From Streptomyces barringtoniae (GTDB taxonomy: Bacteria; Actinomycetota; Actinomycetes; Streptomycetales; Streptomycetaceae), in contig NZ_JAJHNP010000027.1 in the NCBI RefSeq assembly GCF_020819595.1, positions 1-64,000 of the forward strand: a stretch of 64,000 nucleotides of DNA, read 5' to 3'. A program made the position numbers and the translations under genes. Of this stretch, positions 24,781 through 33,242 are shown piece after piece; within the stretch, counting starts at the first letter, position 1, and each line of letters begins with the position of its first letter. Under the pieces are notes generated by a model. It saw nothing but the letters and a program-made list of their open reading frames with translations. It had not been told where the DNA came from and ran no database searches.

Positions 24781-25776
24781 ATGACCGAGACCGCACTCAC
24801 CGTGCAGCAGACCGCCCGCCCCACCGGCTTCCCCACGGCCGACCACTTCCGCTTCGCCGAGTCCCCGGTGCCCGAGCCGGCCCCCGGCACCGCCCTGGTG
24901 GAGAACCTGCTGTGGTCCGTGGACCCGTACCACCGCGAGATGATGGACGGGGACTTCGCGCTGCACGCCCCGCTGGAGGGCCGCACGCTGGGCCGGGTCA
25001 CCGCCTCCCGCACCCCGGAGCTGCCGGAGGGCGAGATCGTCTTCCACCGCCTGGGCTGGCGCACGCACTCGGTGGTGCGCCCCGAGGAGGTCCGCCGGCT
25101 CCCGCACCACCCGGGCGTGCCGCTGTCGGCGTATCTGAGCGTGCTGGGCGGCACGGGCCTGACGGCGTACGTCGCCCTGACCCGGATCGCCCGGCTGCGC
25201 GAGGGCGAGGACGTGTTCGTCTCCGGCGCGGCGGGCGGGGTCGGCACGGCGGCCGGCCGTTTCGCCCGGCTGCTCGGCGCCGGCCGGGTGATCGGCAGCG
25301 CGGGCACCGAGGAGAAGGTGAAGTACCTGACGGAACAGGTCGGTTACGACGCCGCCTTCGACTACCGCACGGCCCCGGCCGCCGGCCTGCTGGCCCGGGC
25401 CGCCCCCACCGGCATCGACGTCTTCGTGGACAACGTCGGCGGCGAGCAGCTCGGCGCGGCGATCGGCGCGCTGCGCCGGCGGGGCCGGGTGGTGCGGGTC
25501 GGCACGATCAGCCAGTACAACACCCCCGATACCCCGCCCGTCCTCTTCGACCACGCGGACGTGGTGGAGAAGAGCCTGCGGATCGAGGGCTTCCTGGTGA
25601 AGGACCACCGGGACGCACAGGAGGAGCTGTACGACTTCGCCGTACCGCATCTGCGCAGCGGGACGCTGGCGGCGGACGAGACGGTCGTCGACGGGTTCGG
25701 GCGGATCGTGGAGGCGTTCCTGCTGATGCTGCGCGGCGGGAACACGGGCAAGGTCCTGGTGCGCGCGGCGGGCTGA
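24781..25776 (+). CDS. Zinc-independent MDR-type NADP-dependent oxidoreductase (CurA/YncB-like)
   Basis: A 331-residue medium-chain reductase. The N-terminal ENLLWSVDPYHREMM, the nucleotide-binding VFVSGAAGGVGTAAGRFARLLGAGRVIGSAG, DVFVDNVGGEQLGAAI and C-terminal VVDGFGRIVEAFLLMLRGGNTGKVLVR match the leukotriene B4 12-hydroxydehydrogenase/CurA group, which reduces alpha,beta-unsaturated ketones and aldehydes. No zinc ligands are present. It is controlled most likely by the divergent LysR protein. Confidence 0.9.
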   Translation: MTETALTVQQTARPTGFPTADHFRFAESPVPEPAPGTALVENLLWSVDPYHREMMDGDFALHAPLEGRTLGRVTASRTPELPEGEIVFHRLGWRTHSVVRPEEVRRLPHHPGVPLSAYLSVLGGTGLTAYVALTRIARLREGEDVFVSGAAGGVGTAAGRFARLLGAGRVIGSAGTEEKVKYLTEQVGYDAAFDYRTAPAAGLLARAAPTGIDVFVDNVGGEQLGAAIGALRRRGRVVRVGTISQYNTPDTPPVLFDHADVVEKSLRIEGFLVKDHRDAQEELYDFAVPHLRSGTLAADETVVDGFGRIVEAFLLMLRGGNTGKVLVRAAG

Positions 25777-25783
25777 CGCAGCG

Positions 25784-26323
25784 TCAGGTGACGTCCCCGT
25801 CCCGCCAGTCGAAGACCAGCTCCCGGCCGGGGTCCAGCGGTCCGGCGAGCGCGGGCCGTACGTAGACGCCCCCCTCCTCCTCCGGCAGCCGCACGATCCC
25901 GTCCGGCGAGAGGGCGTGCACCCGCCCCCTCCACTGCTGCCAGCCCCGGGCGGCGTACAGCGGGGCCCCCTCCTCGCTCGCGGAGAGCGCGCCGAGGTCG
26001 TAGGCCCGTTCGATCACCCGCTCCACCTCGGCCATGACCCGCCCGCCGAGCCCGGTGCGCCGCGCGTCCGGCCGTACGGCGACGGCCTCGACGTACCCGG
26101 TGCGCAGCCAGCGCCCCCGGTGCCGGATCCGCCGCATCACCACCGACCCGTGCGCGGCGAGCCCGCTCCCGTCCTGGACGAGCACATGCATCCCGCCGAG
26201 CCCGTGATTCCAGTCCTCGTCGGAGAAGCCACCGTCGAACGCCTCGTCCAACAGGGTGCGGGCGGCGTCGAGTTCGGCGGGTTCGAGGTCGGCGGTGTGG
26301 GCGAGACGCACTCGGATGACCAT
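25784..26323 (-). CDS. GNAT acetyltransferase resembling aminoglycoside 2'-N-acetyltransferase AAC(2')-I
   Basis: A 179-residue GNAT protein. It follows AAC(2')-Ic of mycobacteria closely through its length: RLAHTADLEPAEL, FDGGFSDEDWNHGLGGMHVLV, RRIRHRGRWLRTGYVEAVAVRPDARRTGLG (acetyl-CoA loop), DLGALSASEEGAPLYAARGWQQWRG, and a C-terminus ending ELVFDWRDGDVT. AAC(2')-I enzymes acetylate the 2'-amino group of aminoglycosides such as gentamicin and tobramycin. Activity here is inferred. The ribosome-binding site is weak. It is convergent with the reductase gene, 7 bases apart, and downstream of rocA but behind a terminator. Confidence 0.85.
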   Translation of the reverse strand: MVIRVRLAHTADLEPAELDAARTLLDEAFDGGFSDEDWNHGLGGMHVLVQDGSGLAAHGSVVMRRIRHRGRWLRTGYVEAVAVRPDARRTGLGGRVMAEVERVIERAYDLGALSASEEGAPLYAARGWQQWRGRVHALSPDGIVRLPEEEGGVYVRPALAGPLDPGRELVFDWRDGDVT

Positions 26324-26389
26324 GGCGCCATCGTCTCACCCGACCGCTGGAACGGGTGCCGTGGAGAAGGACCGTCCGTGGATGGGAAC

Positions 26390-26427
26390 GGGCCGGCAAG
26401 CCTGCTCAGAGTCAGGCTTGCCGGCCC
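26390..26427 (-). terminator. Terminator after rocA
   Basis: A perfect 15-bp inverted repeat (26390-26404 with 26413-26427, eight-base loop), 22 bases past the rocA stop. It is one of the strongest hairpins in the window. Confidence 0.88.
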
Positions 26428-26448
26428 GTGTTCAGGGGGGGCTGGGGA

Positions 26449-28080
26449 TCAGCCCATGTGCGGGTAGGAGTAGTCGGTCGGCGGCACCAGGGTCTCCTTG
26501 ATGGCGCGGGTCAGGGTCCAGCGCAGCAGGTTCTGCGGGGCGCCGGCCTTGTCGTTGGTGCCGGAGGCACGGCCGCCGCCGAAGGGCTGCTGGCCGACGA
26601 CGGCGCCGGTCGACTTGTCGTTGATGTAGAAGTTGCCCGCCGCGTAGCGGAGCTTCTCCATCGTGTACGCCGCCGCGGCACGGTCGCCCGCGATGACCGA
26701 ACCGGTGAGGGCGTAGTCGGACACCGACTCCATCTGGGTCAGCATCTCGTCGTACTTGTCGTCCTCGTAGACGTGCACGGCGAGGAACGGGCCGAAGTAC
26801 TCGGTGCGGAAGACCTCGTTCTCCGGGTCGGAGCACTCGACGACGGTCGGGCGGACGAAGTAGCCGACCGAGTCGTCGTAGCTGCCGCCCGCGACGATGG
26901 TGCAGGCCGGGTCCTGCTTGGCACGGTCGATCGCGGCCTTGTTCTTGGCGAAGGCACGCTCGTCGATCACCGCGCCGATGAAGTTCGACAGGTCGGTGAC
27001 GTCACCCATGGTGAGGTAGTCGACCTCGGCGGCGAACTCCTCCTTGAAGCCCGCGTTCCAGATGGACGCCGGGATGTAGGCGCGGGAGGTGGCGCTGCAC
27101 TTCTGGCCCTGGTACTCGAAGGCACCGCGGGTCAGGGCGGTCTTCAGCACCGCGCGGTCCGCGCTCGGGTGGGCGACCAGGAAGTCCTTGCCGCCGGTCT
27201 CGCCGACCAGACGCGGGTACGAGCGGTACTTCTCGATGTTGTTGCCGACCGTCTTCCACAGGTACTGGAAGGTCTTGGTCGAACCGGTGAAGTGGATGCC
27301 GGCCAGGTCACGGTGGACCAGGGCGACCTTGGAGACCTCGATGCCGTCACCCGTGACCAGGTTGATGACGCCCTTGGGAAGGCCCGCCTCCTCCAGGAGC
27401 TGCATCAGCAGCACGGCCGCGTGGGTCTGCGTCGGGGACGGCTTCCAGACGACGACGTTGCCCATGAGGGCGGGGGCCGTCGGCAGGTTGCCCGCGATGG
27501 CGCTGAAGTTGAAGGGCGTGATCGCGTAGACGAAGCCCTCCAGCGGACGGTGGTCGAGACGGTTCCACACGCCCGGGGAGTTCGCCGGGGGCTGCTCGGC
27601 GAGGATCTGGCGGGCGTAGTGGACGTTGAACCGCCAGAAGTCGACCAGCTCACAGGGGCTGTCGATCTCCGCCTGCTGCGCGGTCTTCGACTGGCCGAGC
27701 ATGGTGGAGGCGGCGATCGTCTCGCGCCAGGGGCCGGCCAGCAGCTCGGCGGCGCGCAGGATGATCGCGGCGCGGTCGTCGAAGGACATGGCGCGCCAGG
27801 CCGGCGCGGCGGCGAGGGCCGCGTCGATGGCGTCCTTCGCGTCCTGCTGGGTGGCGTGGCGGCCGGTGCCGATGACGGCCTTGTGGTTGTGCGGCTGGAC
27901 CACCTGGAACGGCTCGCCGCCGCCCATCCGCCTCTCGCCGCCGATGGTCATGGGCAGGTCGATCGGGTTCTCGGCCAGCTCCTTGAGCTTGGCCTCCAGC
28001 CGGACACGCTCGGGCGAGCCGGGGGCGTAGCCGTGCACCGGCTCGTTGACCGGGGTGGGGACCTGGGTCACAGCGTCCAT
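26449..28080 (-). CDS. rocA: L-glutamate gamma-semialdehyde (1-pyrroline-5-carboxylate) dehydrogenase
   Basis: A 543-residue aldehyde dehydrogenase that oxidises glutamate semialdehyde, the product of proline dehydrogenase, to glutamate with NAD+. Signatures: ITPFNFSAIAGNLPTAPALMGN, VGETGGKDFLVAHP with the general-base Glu, FEYQGQKCSATSRAYIP with the catalytic Cys, and FGGGRASGTNDKAGAP. Length and sequence fit the stand-alone P5C dehydrogenase subgroup (PruA/RocA). It is directly downstream of the proline dehydrogenase gene with a 39-base gap, forming the put-type operon. Confidence 0.95.
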   Translation of the reverse strand: MDAVTQVPTPVNEPVHGYAPGSPERVRLEAKLKELAENPIDLPMTIGGERRMGGGEPFQVVQPHNHKAVIGTGRHATQQDAKDAIDAALAAAPAWRAMSFDDRAAIILRAAELLAGPWRETIAASTMLGQSKTAQQAEIDSPCELVDFWRFNVHYARQILAEQPPANSPGVWNRLDHRPLEGFVYAITPFNFSAIAGNLPTAPALMGNVVVWKPSPTQTHAAVLLMQLLEEAGLPKGVINLVTGDGIEVSKVALVHRDLAGIHFTGSTKTFQYLWKTVGNNIEKYRSYPRLVGETGGKDFLVAHPSADRAVLKTALTRGAFEYQGQKCSATSRAYIPASIWNAGFKEEFAAEVDYLTMGDVTDLSNFIGAVIDERAFAKNKAAIDRAKQDPACTIVAGGSYDDSVGYFVRPTVVECSDPENEVFRTEYFGPFLAVHVYEDDKYDEMLTQMESVSDYALTGSVIAGDRAAAAYTMEKLRYAAGNFYINDKSTGAVVGQQPFGGGRASGTNDKAGAPQNLLRWTLTRAIKETLVPPTDYSYPHMG

Positions 28081-28119
28081 AGGTTCCTTGACTCCTTGTA
28101 CGTGAGCGGGTGTTCGGAC

Positions 28120-29046
28120 TCAGCCCTTGCTGACCATCGAGCGGAGGAAGAAGCGCAGGTTCGCGGGCTTCTCCGCCAGACGGCGCATGAAGTAGCCGTA
28201 CCAGTCTGTGCCGTACGCGGTGTAGACGCGCATGCGGTGGCCCTCGGCGGCCAGGCGCAGGTGCTCGTCGCCGCGGATGCCGTACAGCATCTGGAACTCG
28301 TACTCGTCCAGCTTGCGGCCGGCCTTGTGGGCCAGCTCCTGGGCGATGGCGATCAGGCGCGGGTCGTGCGACCCGATCATCGGGTACCCCTCGCCCTCCA
28401 TCAGGATCCGCAGGATGCGGACGTACGCCTTGTCGATCTCGTGCTTCTGCTGGTAGGCGACCTCGGCGGGCTCCTTGTAGGCGCCCTTCACCAGGCGGAC
28501 ACGGCTGCCGGCGGCGGCGAGGCGGCGGGCGTCGGCCTCGGTGCGGAAGAGGTAGGCCTGGATGACACAGCCGGTCTGCGGGAAGTCCTTCCGCAGCTCC
28601 TCGTGGATGGCGAACATCGAGTCGAGGGTGGTGTGGTCCTCGGCGTCCAGCGTGACGGTCGTACCGATGGCGGCGGCGGCCTCGACGACCGGGCGGACGT
28701 TCGCCAGGGCCAGCTCGTGGCCACCGGGGAGCGCCTGGCCGAACATGGACAGCTTGACCGACATCTCGACCCGCTCGCCGAGCTGCAGGTCCTTGAGGTG
28801 ATCGATCAGCAGCAGGTAGGCGTCCCGGGCGGCGGTGGCCTGCTCGGGGGTGGTGATGTCCTCGCCGACGACGTCCATCGTCAGCTCCAGGCCCCTGGCC
28901 GTCAGGTACTTGATGATCGGCACGATGTCGGCCACGGTCTCGCCGGGGATGAAGCGGTCGACGACCTGCTTGGTCACCGGGGCCGCCGAGATCAGGCGTC
29001 GCATCCGGTCGCTGCGCGACGCGGCGAGAATCACGGGACCCAGCAC
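28120..29046 (-). CDS. Proline dehydrogenase (monofunctional)
   Basis: A 308-residue FAD enzyme oxidising proline to 1-pyrroline-5-carboxylate. Conserved features: MSVKLSMFG, TVTLDAEDHTTLDS, QAYLFRTEADA, RLVKGAYKEP, IGSHDPRLI, YEFQMLYGIRGDEHLRLA and RVYTAYGTDWYGYFMRRLAEKPAN with the substrate-binding Tyr and paired Arg. The start is GTG 29046, six bases after GGAGG; a longer upstream frame lacks such a site. First gene of the operon with rocA; divergent from a PucR-type activator. Confidence 0.94.
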   Translation of the reverse strand: MLGPVILAASRSDRMRRLISAAPVTKQVVDRFIPGETVADIVPIIKYLTARGLELTMDVVGEDITTPEQATAARDAYLLLIDHLKDLQLGERVEMSVKLSMFGQALPGGHELALANVRPVVEAAAAIGTTVTLDAEDHTTLDSMFAIHEELRKDFPQTGCVIQAYLFRTEADARRLAAAGSRVRLVKGAYKEPAEVAYQQKHEIDKAYVRILRILMEGEGYPMIGSHDPRLIAIAQELAHKAGRKLDEYEFQMLYGIRGDEHLRLAAEGHRMRVYTAYGTDWYGYFMRRLAEKPANLRFFLRSMVSKG

Positions 29047-29151
29047 GGGGCACCTCCACAGACAAGCATCAAATCGGCCATGACCCAACGATTCGGGTAC
29101 GGCACGGAGAACCACCGTGAAACCTAAGGATCTCTCCGATCGTGGGCCATC

Positions 29152-29177
29152 GACAGCTGTCACGCATCCGTGCACGG
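29152..29177. promoter_or_regulatory. Two palindromes in the proline-operon/PucR divergent gap
   Basis: GACAGCTGTC (29152-29161) and CCGTGCACGG (29168-29177) are perfect 10-bp palindromes 16 bases apart centre to centre, between the divergent proline dehydrogenase and regulator genes. They are candidate binding sites for the PucR-type protein. Confidence 0.45.
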
Positions 29178-29228
29178 GATCTCAGACAAGTGTATGAAGG
29201 CCGCCGGAAAATGAGGGAGAATGCCCGA

Positions 29229-30860
29229 GTGGCGGCGGATTTCAAGGCGTTCAAGGGCGACTACCAGGAGCTGGTGGACGAGATCTCGGAGCTGCTCGGG
29301 GTCCCGGCGACCCTGGAGAACCGCGACTTCGAGCTGATCGCCTTCGGGGCGTACGACAGCGAGGGCGACCTGGATCCCTCCGCGCTCGACCCGGTGCGCA
29401 CCCGCTCGATCCTGACCCGGCGCTCCACGGCCACGGTCCGGTCGTGGTTCGAGGGCTTCGGCATCACCCGCGCGACCGGCCCGGTACGGATCCCGCCGAG
29501 TCCGGAGGCGGGCGTGTACCGCGGCCGCATCTGCCTCCCGGTACGCCATCGGGGCGTCGTCCTCGGCTACGTCTGGCTCCTGGACGGCGATCCCGGGCCG
29601 ACGGACGCCCAGCTGACCGCCGCGATGGCGGTGGCGGGCCGGATCGGCGCGCTGCTCGCGGACGAGGCGGAGGCCGGGGCCGGGCTGAGCCGGGAGCTGC
29701 GGGCGGTGCTCACCGCCGAGCGCGGCTGGCAGCAGGACATGGCCGTGGCGGAACTGCGCACCGCGCTCGGCCCCCGCGCCGACGGCCCGCTCACCCTCGT
29801 CTGCGTGGCCCCCTGGCCCTCGGCCGACCCCGACGACGCCCCCGCCGCCCGCACGATCCCCCACGCCCTCGCCCTGTGCACCCTCCCCTGGGGCACGTCG
29901 CAGCAGACCCTCGCGCTACTGGTACGCCTGCGGACCACCGAGGTGACCACCCCTGCACTGACGGCGGCCACACGGTTGCTGAAGGACGCCGAGGGCGGTC
30001 GCGGTGCTCCGGAGGGAGCGGCTCGGGGAGCCGGGACCGCGGGAGGAACGGCGCGCGGGTCAGGAGGTGCGGACCGCACCGGGACCGGAGCGGGACGCGG
30101 GTCCGGGACAGCAGGAGGAGCAGGGCAGGGGACCGGTGCTGCGGGAGGAACGGGCCGCGGGGCAGGTGTTGCCGGCGGGGCAGGAGGTGCGGAGCGCACC
30201 GGGACCGGAACGGGGCGCGGGTCCGGGACAGCAGGAGGAGCAGGGCAGGGGACCGGTGCTGCGGGAGGAACGGCGCGGGGCGCCGGGTCCGGGGCGGGGA
30301 GAGAGGCGGGGCTGGCGGCGGGACGAGGGACACGCGGGGCCGGGACCGGGACGGGAGCCGGGGTGGCGGCGGTGGGTGGCGTGGCGCGGGGGGCCGGGGC
30401 GCGGGCGGCTGCGGCGGCCGCGGGACCCTCCGGAGCGGCCGGGGGCGCCGGATGCGCCGCCGGGGTCGGTGATCCACGGAGCGGCCTCGCCGAGCTGGGC
30501 GCGGTCTGGCAGGAGGCCGTCGCCGCCACGCGCGCCGCGCTGGCCGAGCCGCGGTTCGGGCCGGTCGCGCAGTGGGCGCGGATCGGGCCGTACCGGCTGC
30601 TGACCGCGCTGCCGCCGCAGGCCGCGCACGATCCCGTGGTCGGCCCGCTCCTCTTCCCCGCCCACCGGGAACTGGCCCGCACCGCCGAGGTCTACCTCGA
30701 CTGCGCGGGCCAGGCCGGCCGTACGGCCGCCGAACTGGGCATCCACCGGCAGACCCTGTACTACCGCCTCTCCCGGGTCGAGCAGCTGACCGGCCTGGAC
30801 CTGGACGACGGCGAGGACCGGCTGCTGCTGCACATGGCGCTGAAGCGGGCGCGGCTGTAG
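29229..30860 (+). CDS. PucR-family regulator with large Gly/Ala-rich insertion
   Basis: A 543-residue protein. The N-terminal part (1-about 255) is a GAF/diguanylate-cyclase-like sensor region of PucR proteins (FKAFKGDYQELVDEISELLGVPATLENRDFELIAFGAYD). The C-terminal HTH_30 domain is intact: TAEVYLDCAGQAGRTAAELGIHRQTLYYRLSRVEQLTGLDL. Between them lies about 170 residues of nearly pure Gly, Ala, Thr and Arg, encoded partly by a 120-bp repeat; without it the protein would have normal length (about 370-400). The start is GTG 29229 with GGGAG nine bases upstream; ATGs at 29142 and 29211 in frame are less well placed. It is divergent from the proline genes and presumably their activator. Confidence 0.85.
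   Translation: MAADFKAFKGDYQELVDEISELLGVPATLENRDFELIAFGAYDSEGDLDPSALDPVRTRSILTRRSTATVRSWFEGFGITRATGPVRIPPSPEAGVYRGRICLPVRHRGVVLGYVWLLDGDPGPTDAQLTAAMAVAGRIGALLADEAEAGAGLSRELRAVLTAERGWQQDMAVAELRTALGPRADGPLTLVCVAPWPSADPDDAPAARTIPHALALCTLPWGTSQQTLALLVRLRTTEVTTPALTAATRLLKDAEGGRGAPEGAARGAGTAGGTARGSGGADRTGTGAGRGSGTAGGAGQGTGAAGGTGRGAGVAGGAGGAERTGTGTGRGSGTAGGAGQGTGAAGGTARGAGSGAGREAGLAAGRGTRGAGTGTGAGVAAVGGVARGAGARAAAAAAGPSGAAGGAGCAAGVGDPRSGLAELGAVWQEAVAATRAALAEPRFGPVAQWARIGPYRLLTALPPQAAHDPVVGPLLFPAHRELARTAEVYLDCAGQAGRTAAELGIHRQTLYYRLSRVEQLTGLDLDDGEDRLLLHMALKRARL
30061..30275 (+). repeat. 120-bp in-frame direct repeat inside the PucR-type gene
   Basis: Bases 30061-30152 recur at 30181-30272 with about three mismatches, a period of exactly 120 bases (40 codons); a partial related stretch lies at 30036-30060. 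The repeat keeps the reading frame and encodes GTAGGAGQGTGAAGGT-type sequence. Copy number can therefore change without breaking the protein. Confidence 0.9.
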
Positions 30861-30881
30861 CGCCGGGCCGTACCGAGCGCC

Positions 30882-32471
30882 TTACTCGTCCTCCGTCTCG
30901 AACCTCGCGGCACGGTCACGCGCACCCGTGAGCGCGGTGAGGGCCTCCGTGAGGGTGCCCGGAGTGTGCGGGCCGTCGGGCCAGTGGGCGGCGATGTGGC
31001 CGTCCGGGCGGACGAGGAGCGCGCCGTGCGAGCCGAGCGCGTACGACTCGGTGTGCTCGCGGGCCAGGGGCTCGATGTGCAGCGGCACGGGTACGGCGGT
31101 GGGGGCCGCCCAGGCCGTGGGGTCCGGGGTGAGCAGGGTGAACCAGGTGCCGAGGGTGTCGAGGGTCGAGCGGTCGCCGGTGAGCCGGAGGTGGGGCATG
31201 CGGTGGCCCGGCCGCACGGTGGGCGTGTAGTCCGTGCCGGGCTCCGGTGGCTCGGGCAGGGCGTCGGGGGCCGCGAGGACGGCGGCTGAGCGGTAGGCGA
31301 CGCCGAGCACCAGGCCCAGTTGTGCGAAGTACCGGTCCGTCCAGGGCAGTTGGACCTGGCCCGGCACCACGTCCCCCGCCCGCAGCTGTGCGCGCCGGCG
31401 GTCCTGCACCTCGCGCAGCAGCCGGGCGTTGGCCACCGCCTGGCGGAGGGTCTCGCGGGCGACGGGGTGCCGTTCGGCCTCGTAGGTGTCGAGCAGGCCG
31501 GGTCCGGCCCAGCCCTGGAGCACGCCCGCCAGTTTCCAGGCGAGGTTGTGCGCGTCGGCCACGCCGGCGTTCATGCCCAGGCCACCGACGACGGGGACGG
31601 CGTGCGCGGCATCGCCGGCCAGCAGGACCCGGCCGTGCCGGAGGCGTTCGGCGACGCCTGCCTCCATCACCCAGTGCTGGACGCGCAGCACCTCGGGCCG
31701 TACGTCGGTGCCGGGACCGAAGGCCGCCGCGACGAGGCCGCCCCAGTCGGTGCCGTCGGCGTCCTCCGGCGTGGTGCCGAACCAGGCCCAGCCCTCTTCG
31801 GGATAGAGCGGCATGAAGGACCCGTGCGCGGTGAAGTAGACCCCGGCGGGCCGGTCGGCGCACCAGCGGTCGAGGTCGGCGTCGAAGACGACGGTGGTGA
31901 CGCCGCCCAGCGCACCGGGGCCGGCGGTGCCGATGCCCAGCAGGTCCCGGACGGTGGAGTGCGCGCCGTCGGCGGCGAGCACGTACCGGGCCCGGATCCG
32001 CTCCTCGGCTCCGGTGCGGCGATCGGCGAGCCGGGCTACGACACCTCCGAACCCCTCGGTCAGGCCGACGAGTTCGACACCGAACCGCACCGGTGCGTCC
32101 GCCGCGGCGAGCAGCACCGGTTCCAGCCGGTCCTGCGAGGTGCACACGCCGAGCGCGGGGCTCTCCGGCACCGGCGCGTGCACCCCGGCCATCGCCGCCG
32201 AGGCGAAGTCGGCGCCGCTCAGGGTGTCACGGAAGCGGACCCGCCCGTAACGCGGCGCGAAGGCGCGGGCCGTGATCCGGCCGGCGAGCCCGAGCCCGCG
32301 GAAGATCTCCATCGAGCGCACGTTGACGAGCCGGGACCGGGGAAACGGCGACAGCTCGGGGTGCCGCTCGACCAGCAGGGCGGACACGCCCCAGCGCTCC
32401 AGCAGCGCCCGCGCGGTGAGCCCCACCGGTCCGGCGCCGACGATCAGCACCGCCACCTCGGCGTCACGCAT
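30882..32471 (-). CDS. FAD-dependent aromatic monooxygenase (PHBH-fold)
   Basis: A 529-residue class A flavoprotein hydroxylase. FAD-binding VAVLIVGAGPVGLTARALLERWG at the N-terminus, the DG motif VLAADGAHSTVRDLLGI in the middle, and the second FAD motif VLLAGDAAHAVPVVGGLGMNAGVADAHNLAWKLA are all intact, and a thioredoxin-like C-terminal domain (350-529) is present as in phenol and polyketide hydroxylases. The substrate, probably an aromatic compound or polyketide, is unknown. It is downstream of, and on the same strand as, a TetR gene that also faces an efflux pump, so it may belong to a detoxification set. Confidence 0.88.
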   Translation of the reverse strand: MRDAEVAVLIVGAGPVGLTARALLERWGVSALLVERHPELSPFPRSRLVNVRSMEIFRGLGLAGRITARAFAPRYGRVRFRDTLSGADFASAAMAGVHAPVPESPALGVCTSQDRLEPVLLAAADAPVRFGVELVGLTEGFGGVVARLADRRTGAEERIRARYVLAADGAHSTVRDLLGIGTAGPGALGGVTTVVFDADLDRWCADRPAGVYFTAHGSFMPLYPEEGWAWFGTTPEDADGTDWGGLVAAAFGPGTDVRPEVLRVQHWVMEAGVAERLRHGRVLLAGDAAHAVPVVGGLGMNAGVADAHNLAWKLAGVLQGWAGPGLLDTYEAERHPVARETLRQAVANARLLREVQDRRRAQLRAGDVVPGQVQLPWTDRYFAQLGLVLGVAYRSAAVLAAPDALPEPPEPGTDYTPTVRPGHRMPHLRLTGDRSTLDTLGTWFTLLTPDPTAWAAPTAVPVPLHIEPLAREHTESYALGSHGALLVRPDGHIAAHWPDGPHTPGTLTEALTALTGARDRAARFETEDE

Positions 32472-32557
32472 GCGGCCAATCTCTCCTGCCCGTCGGGCGG
32501 CCGCAATCCGCGCGCCGGCGCAGCGGTCGGCGGTTGCGCACATACGGGAGGGCCGGA

Positions 32558-33145
32558 TCAGCCCGCCCTGGTCCCCGCGACGATCCGCCGGAGACCCTCG
32601 GTGAGCTGCTCCGCGGAGGTGGCCGAGTCCGGGTCGAAGAGCCACTGGACCATGAGGCCGTTGAGGAGGGTCAGGTAGAAGCGGCCCTCGGTTTCGGTGG
32701 CCTCCTCGCCGAGGTCGGCCTCCGGGATGCCGCTGAACAGGGACACCAGCCCCGAGCGCCCCTCCTTCTGCGCCTCGGCCAGCAGCTTGCGCACCTCCGT
32801 GATCCGGTCGTCGTCCTGGAACATGAGCTCGAAGCTCAGCAGCCAGATCGCCCGTGACTCGGGCACCGTACGGATGATGCTCGTCCACACCTCCTGGAAG
32901 CGCTCCAGGGACCCGGGGGGCTGTGTCACCTTCCCGCCGAGGCTGGGATCGAAGCGCTCCCCCACGCCCTCGATCAGCGAGATGTACGCCTGCACCAGCA
33001 GCGCGTCCTTCGACCCGTAGTGGTAGCCGATGGACGCCAGGTTGGTCCCCGACTCCTTGACGACGTCCCGCGCGGTCGTACGCAGGAACCCCTTCTCCAG
33101 CAGGCAGCGCTTGGCGCCTTCGAGCAGATCCTCACGGTGTCCCAT
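32558..33145 (-). CDS. TetR-family regulator
   Basis: A 195-residue TetR protein: helix-turn-helix GFLRTTARDVVKESGTNLASIGYHYGSKDALL at 20-52 and an all-helical ligand domain. The ATG at 33145 is chosen; a GTG three codons upstream is possible and neither has a strong Shine-Dalgarno. It is divergent from a DHA2 efflux transporter 97 bases away, the classical drug-sensor layout, with dyad-like sequences between them. Confidence 0.9.
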   Translation of the reverse strand: MGHREDLLEGAKRCLLEKGFLRTTARDVVKESGTNLASIGYHYGSKDALLVQAYISLIEGVGERFDPSLGGKVTQPPGSLERFQEVWTSIIRTVPESRAIWLLSFELMFQDDDRITEVRKLLAEAQKEGRSGLVSLFSGIPEADLGEEATETEGRFYLTLLNGLMVQWLFDPDSATSAEQLTEGLRRIVAGTRAG

Positions 33146-33177
33146 GCCCGCCACCCTACCGCCGGTCCATACGGACG

Positions 33178-33228
33178 TCCTAGACAGATGACTTATACAA
33201 TCGTTCTAGACAAGCGTTTAAGACGCCC
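33178..33228. promoter_or_regulatory. AT-rich operator region of the TetR/efflux pair
   Basis: Imperfect repeats of a CTAGACA-type half-site (CCTAGACAGATGACTTA and TCTAGACAAGCGTTTA) overlap a central TCTAGA palindrome between the divergent tetR and efflux genes. It is the most AT-rich segment nearby. Assigned as the probable TetR operator. Confidence 0.5.
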
Positions 33229-33242
33229 GTACAGTCATCGGC

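Noticed and set aside
26356..29127. Long rightward open frame opposite rocA and proline dehydrogenase
   Set aside because: Composition is a mirror of the real genes; both leftward genes have complete catalytic motifs.
29142..29228. Earlier ATG starts (29142, 29211) for the PucR-type gene
   Set aside because: They lack well-placed Shine-Dalgarno sequences and would put the start inside the divergent palindromes; GTG 29229 has GGGAG at nine bases.
30061..30275. CRISPR-like or mobile repeat
   Set aside because: Only two long, adjacent, in-frame copies without unique spacers, lying inside a gene that keeps its C-terminal domain.
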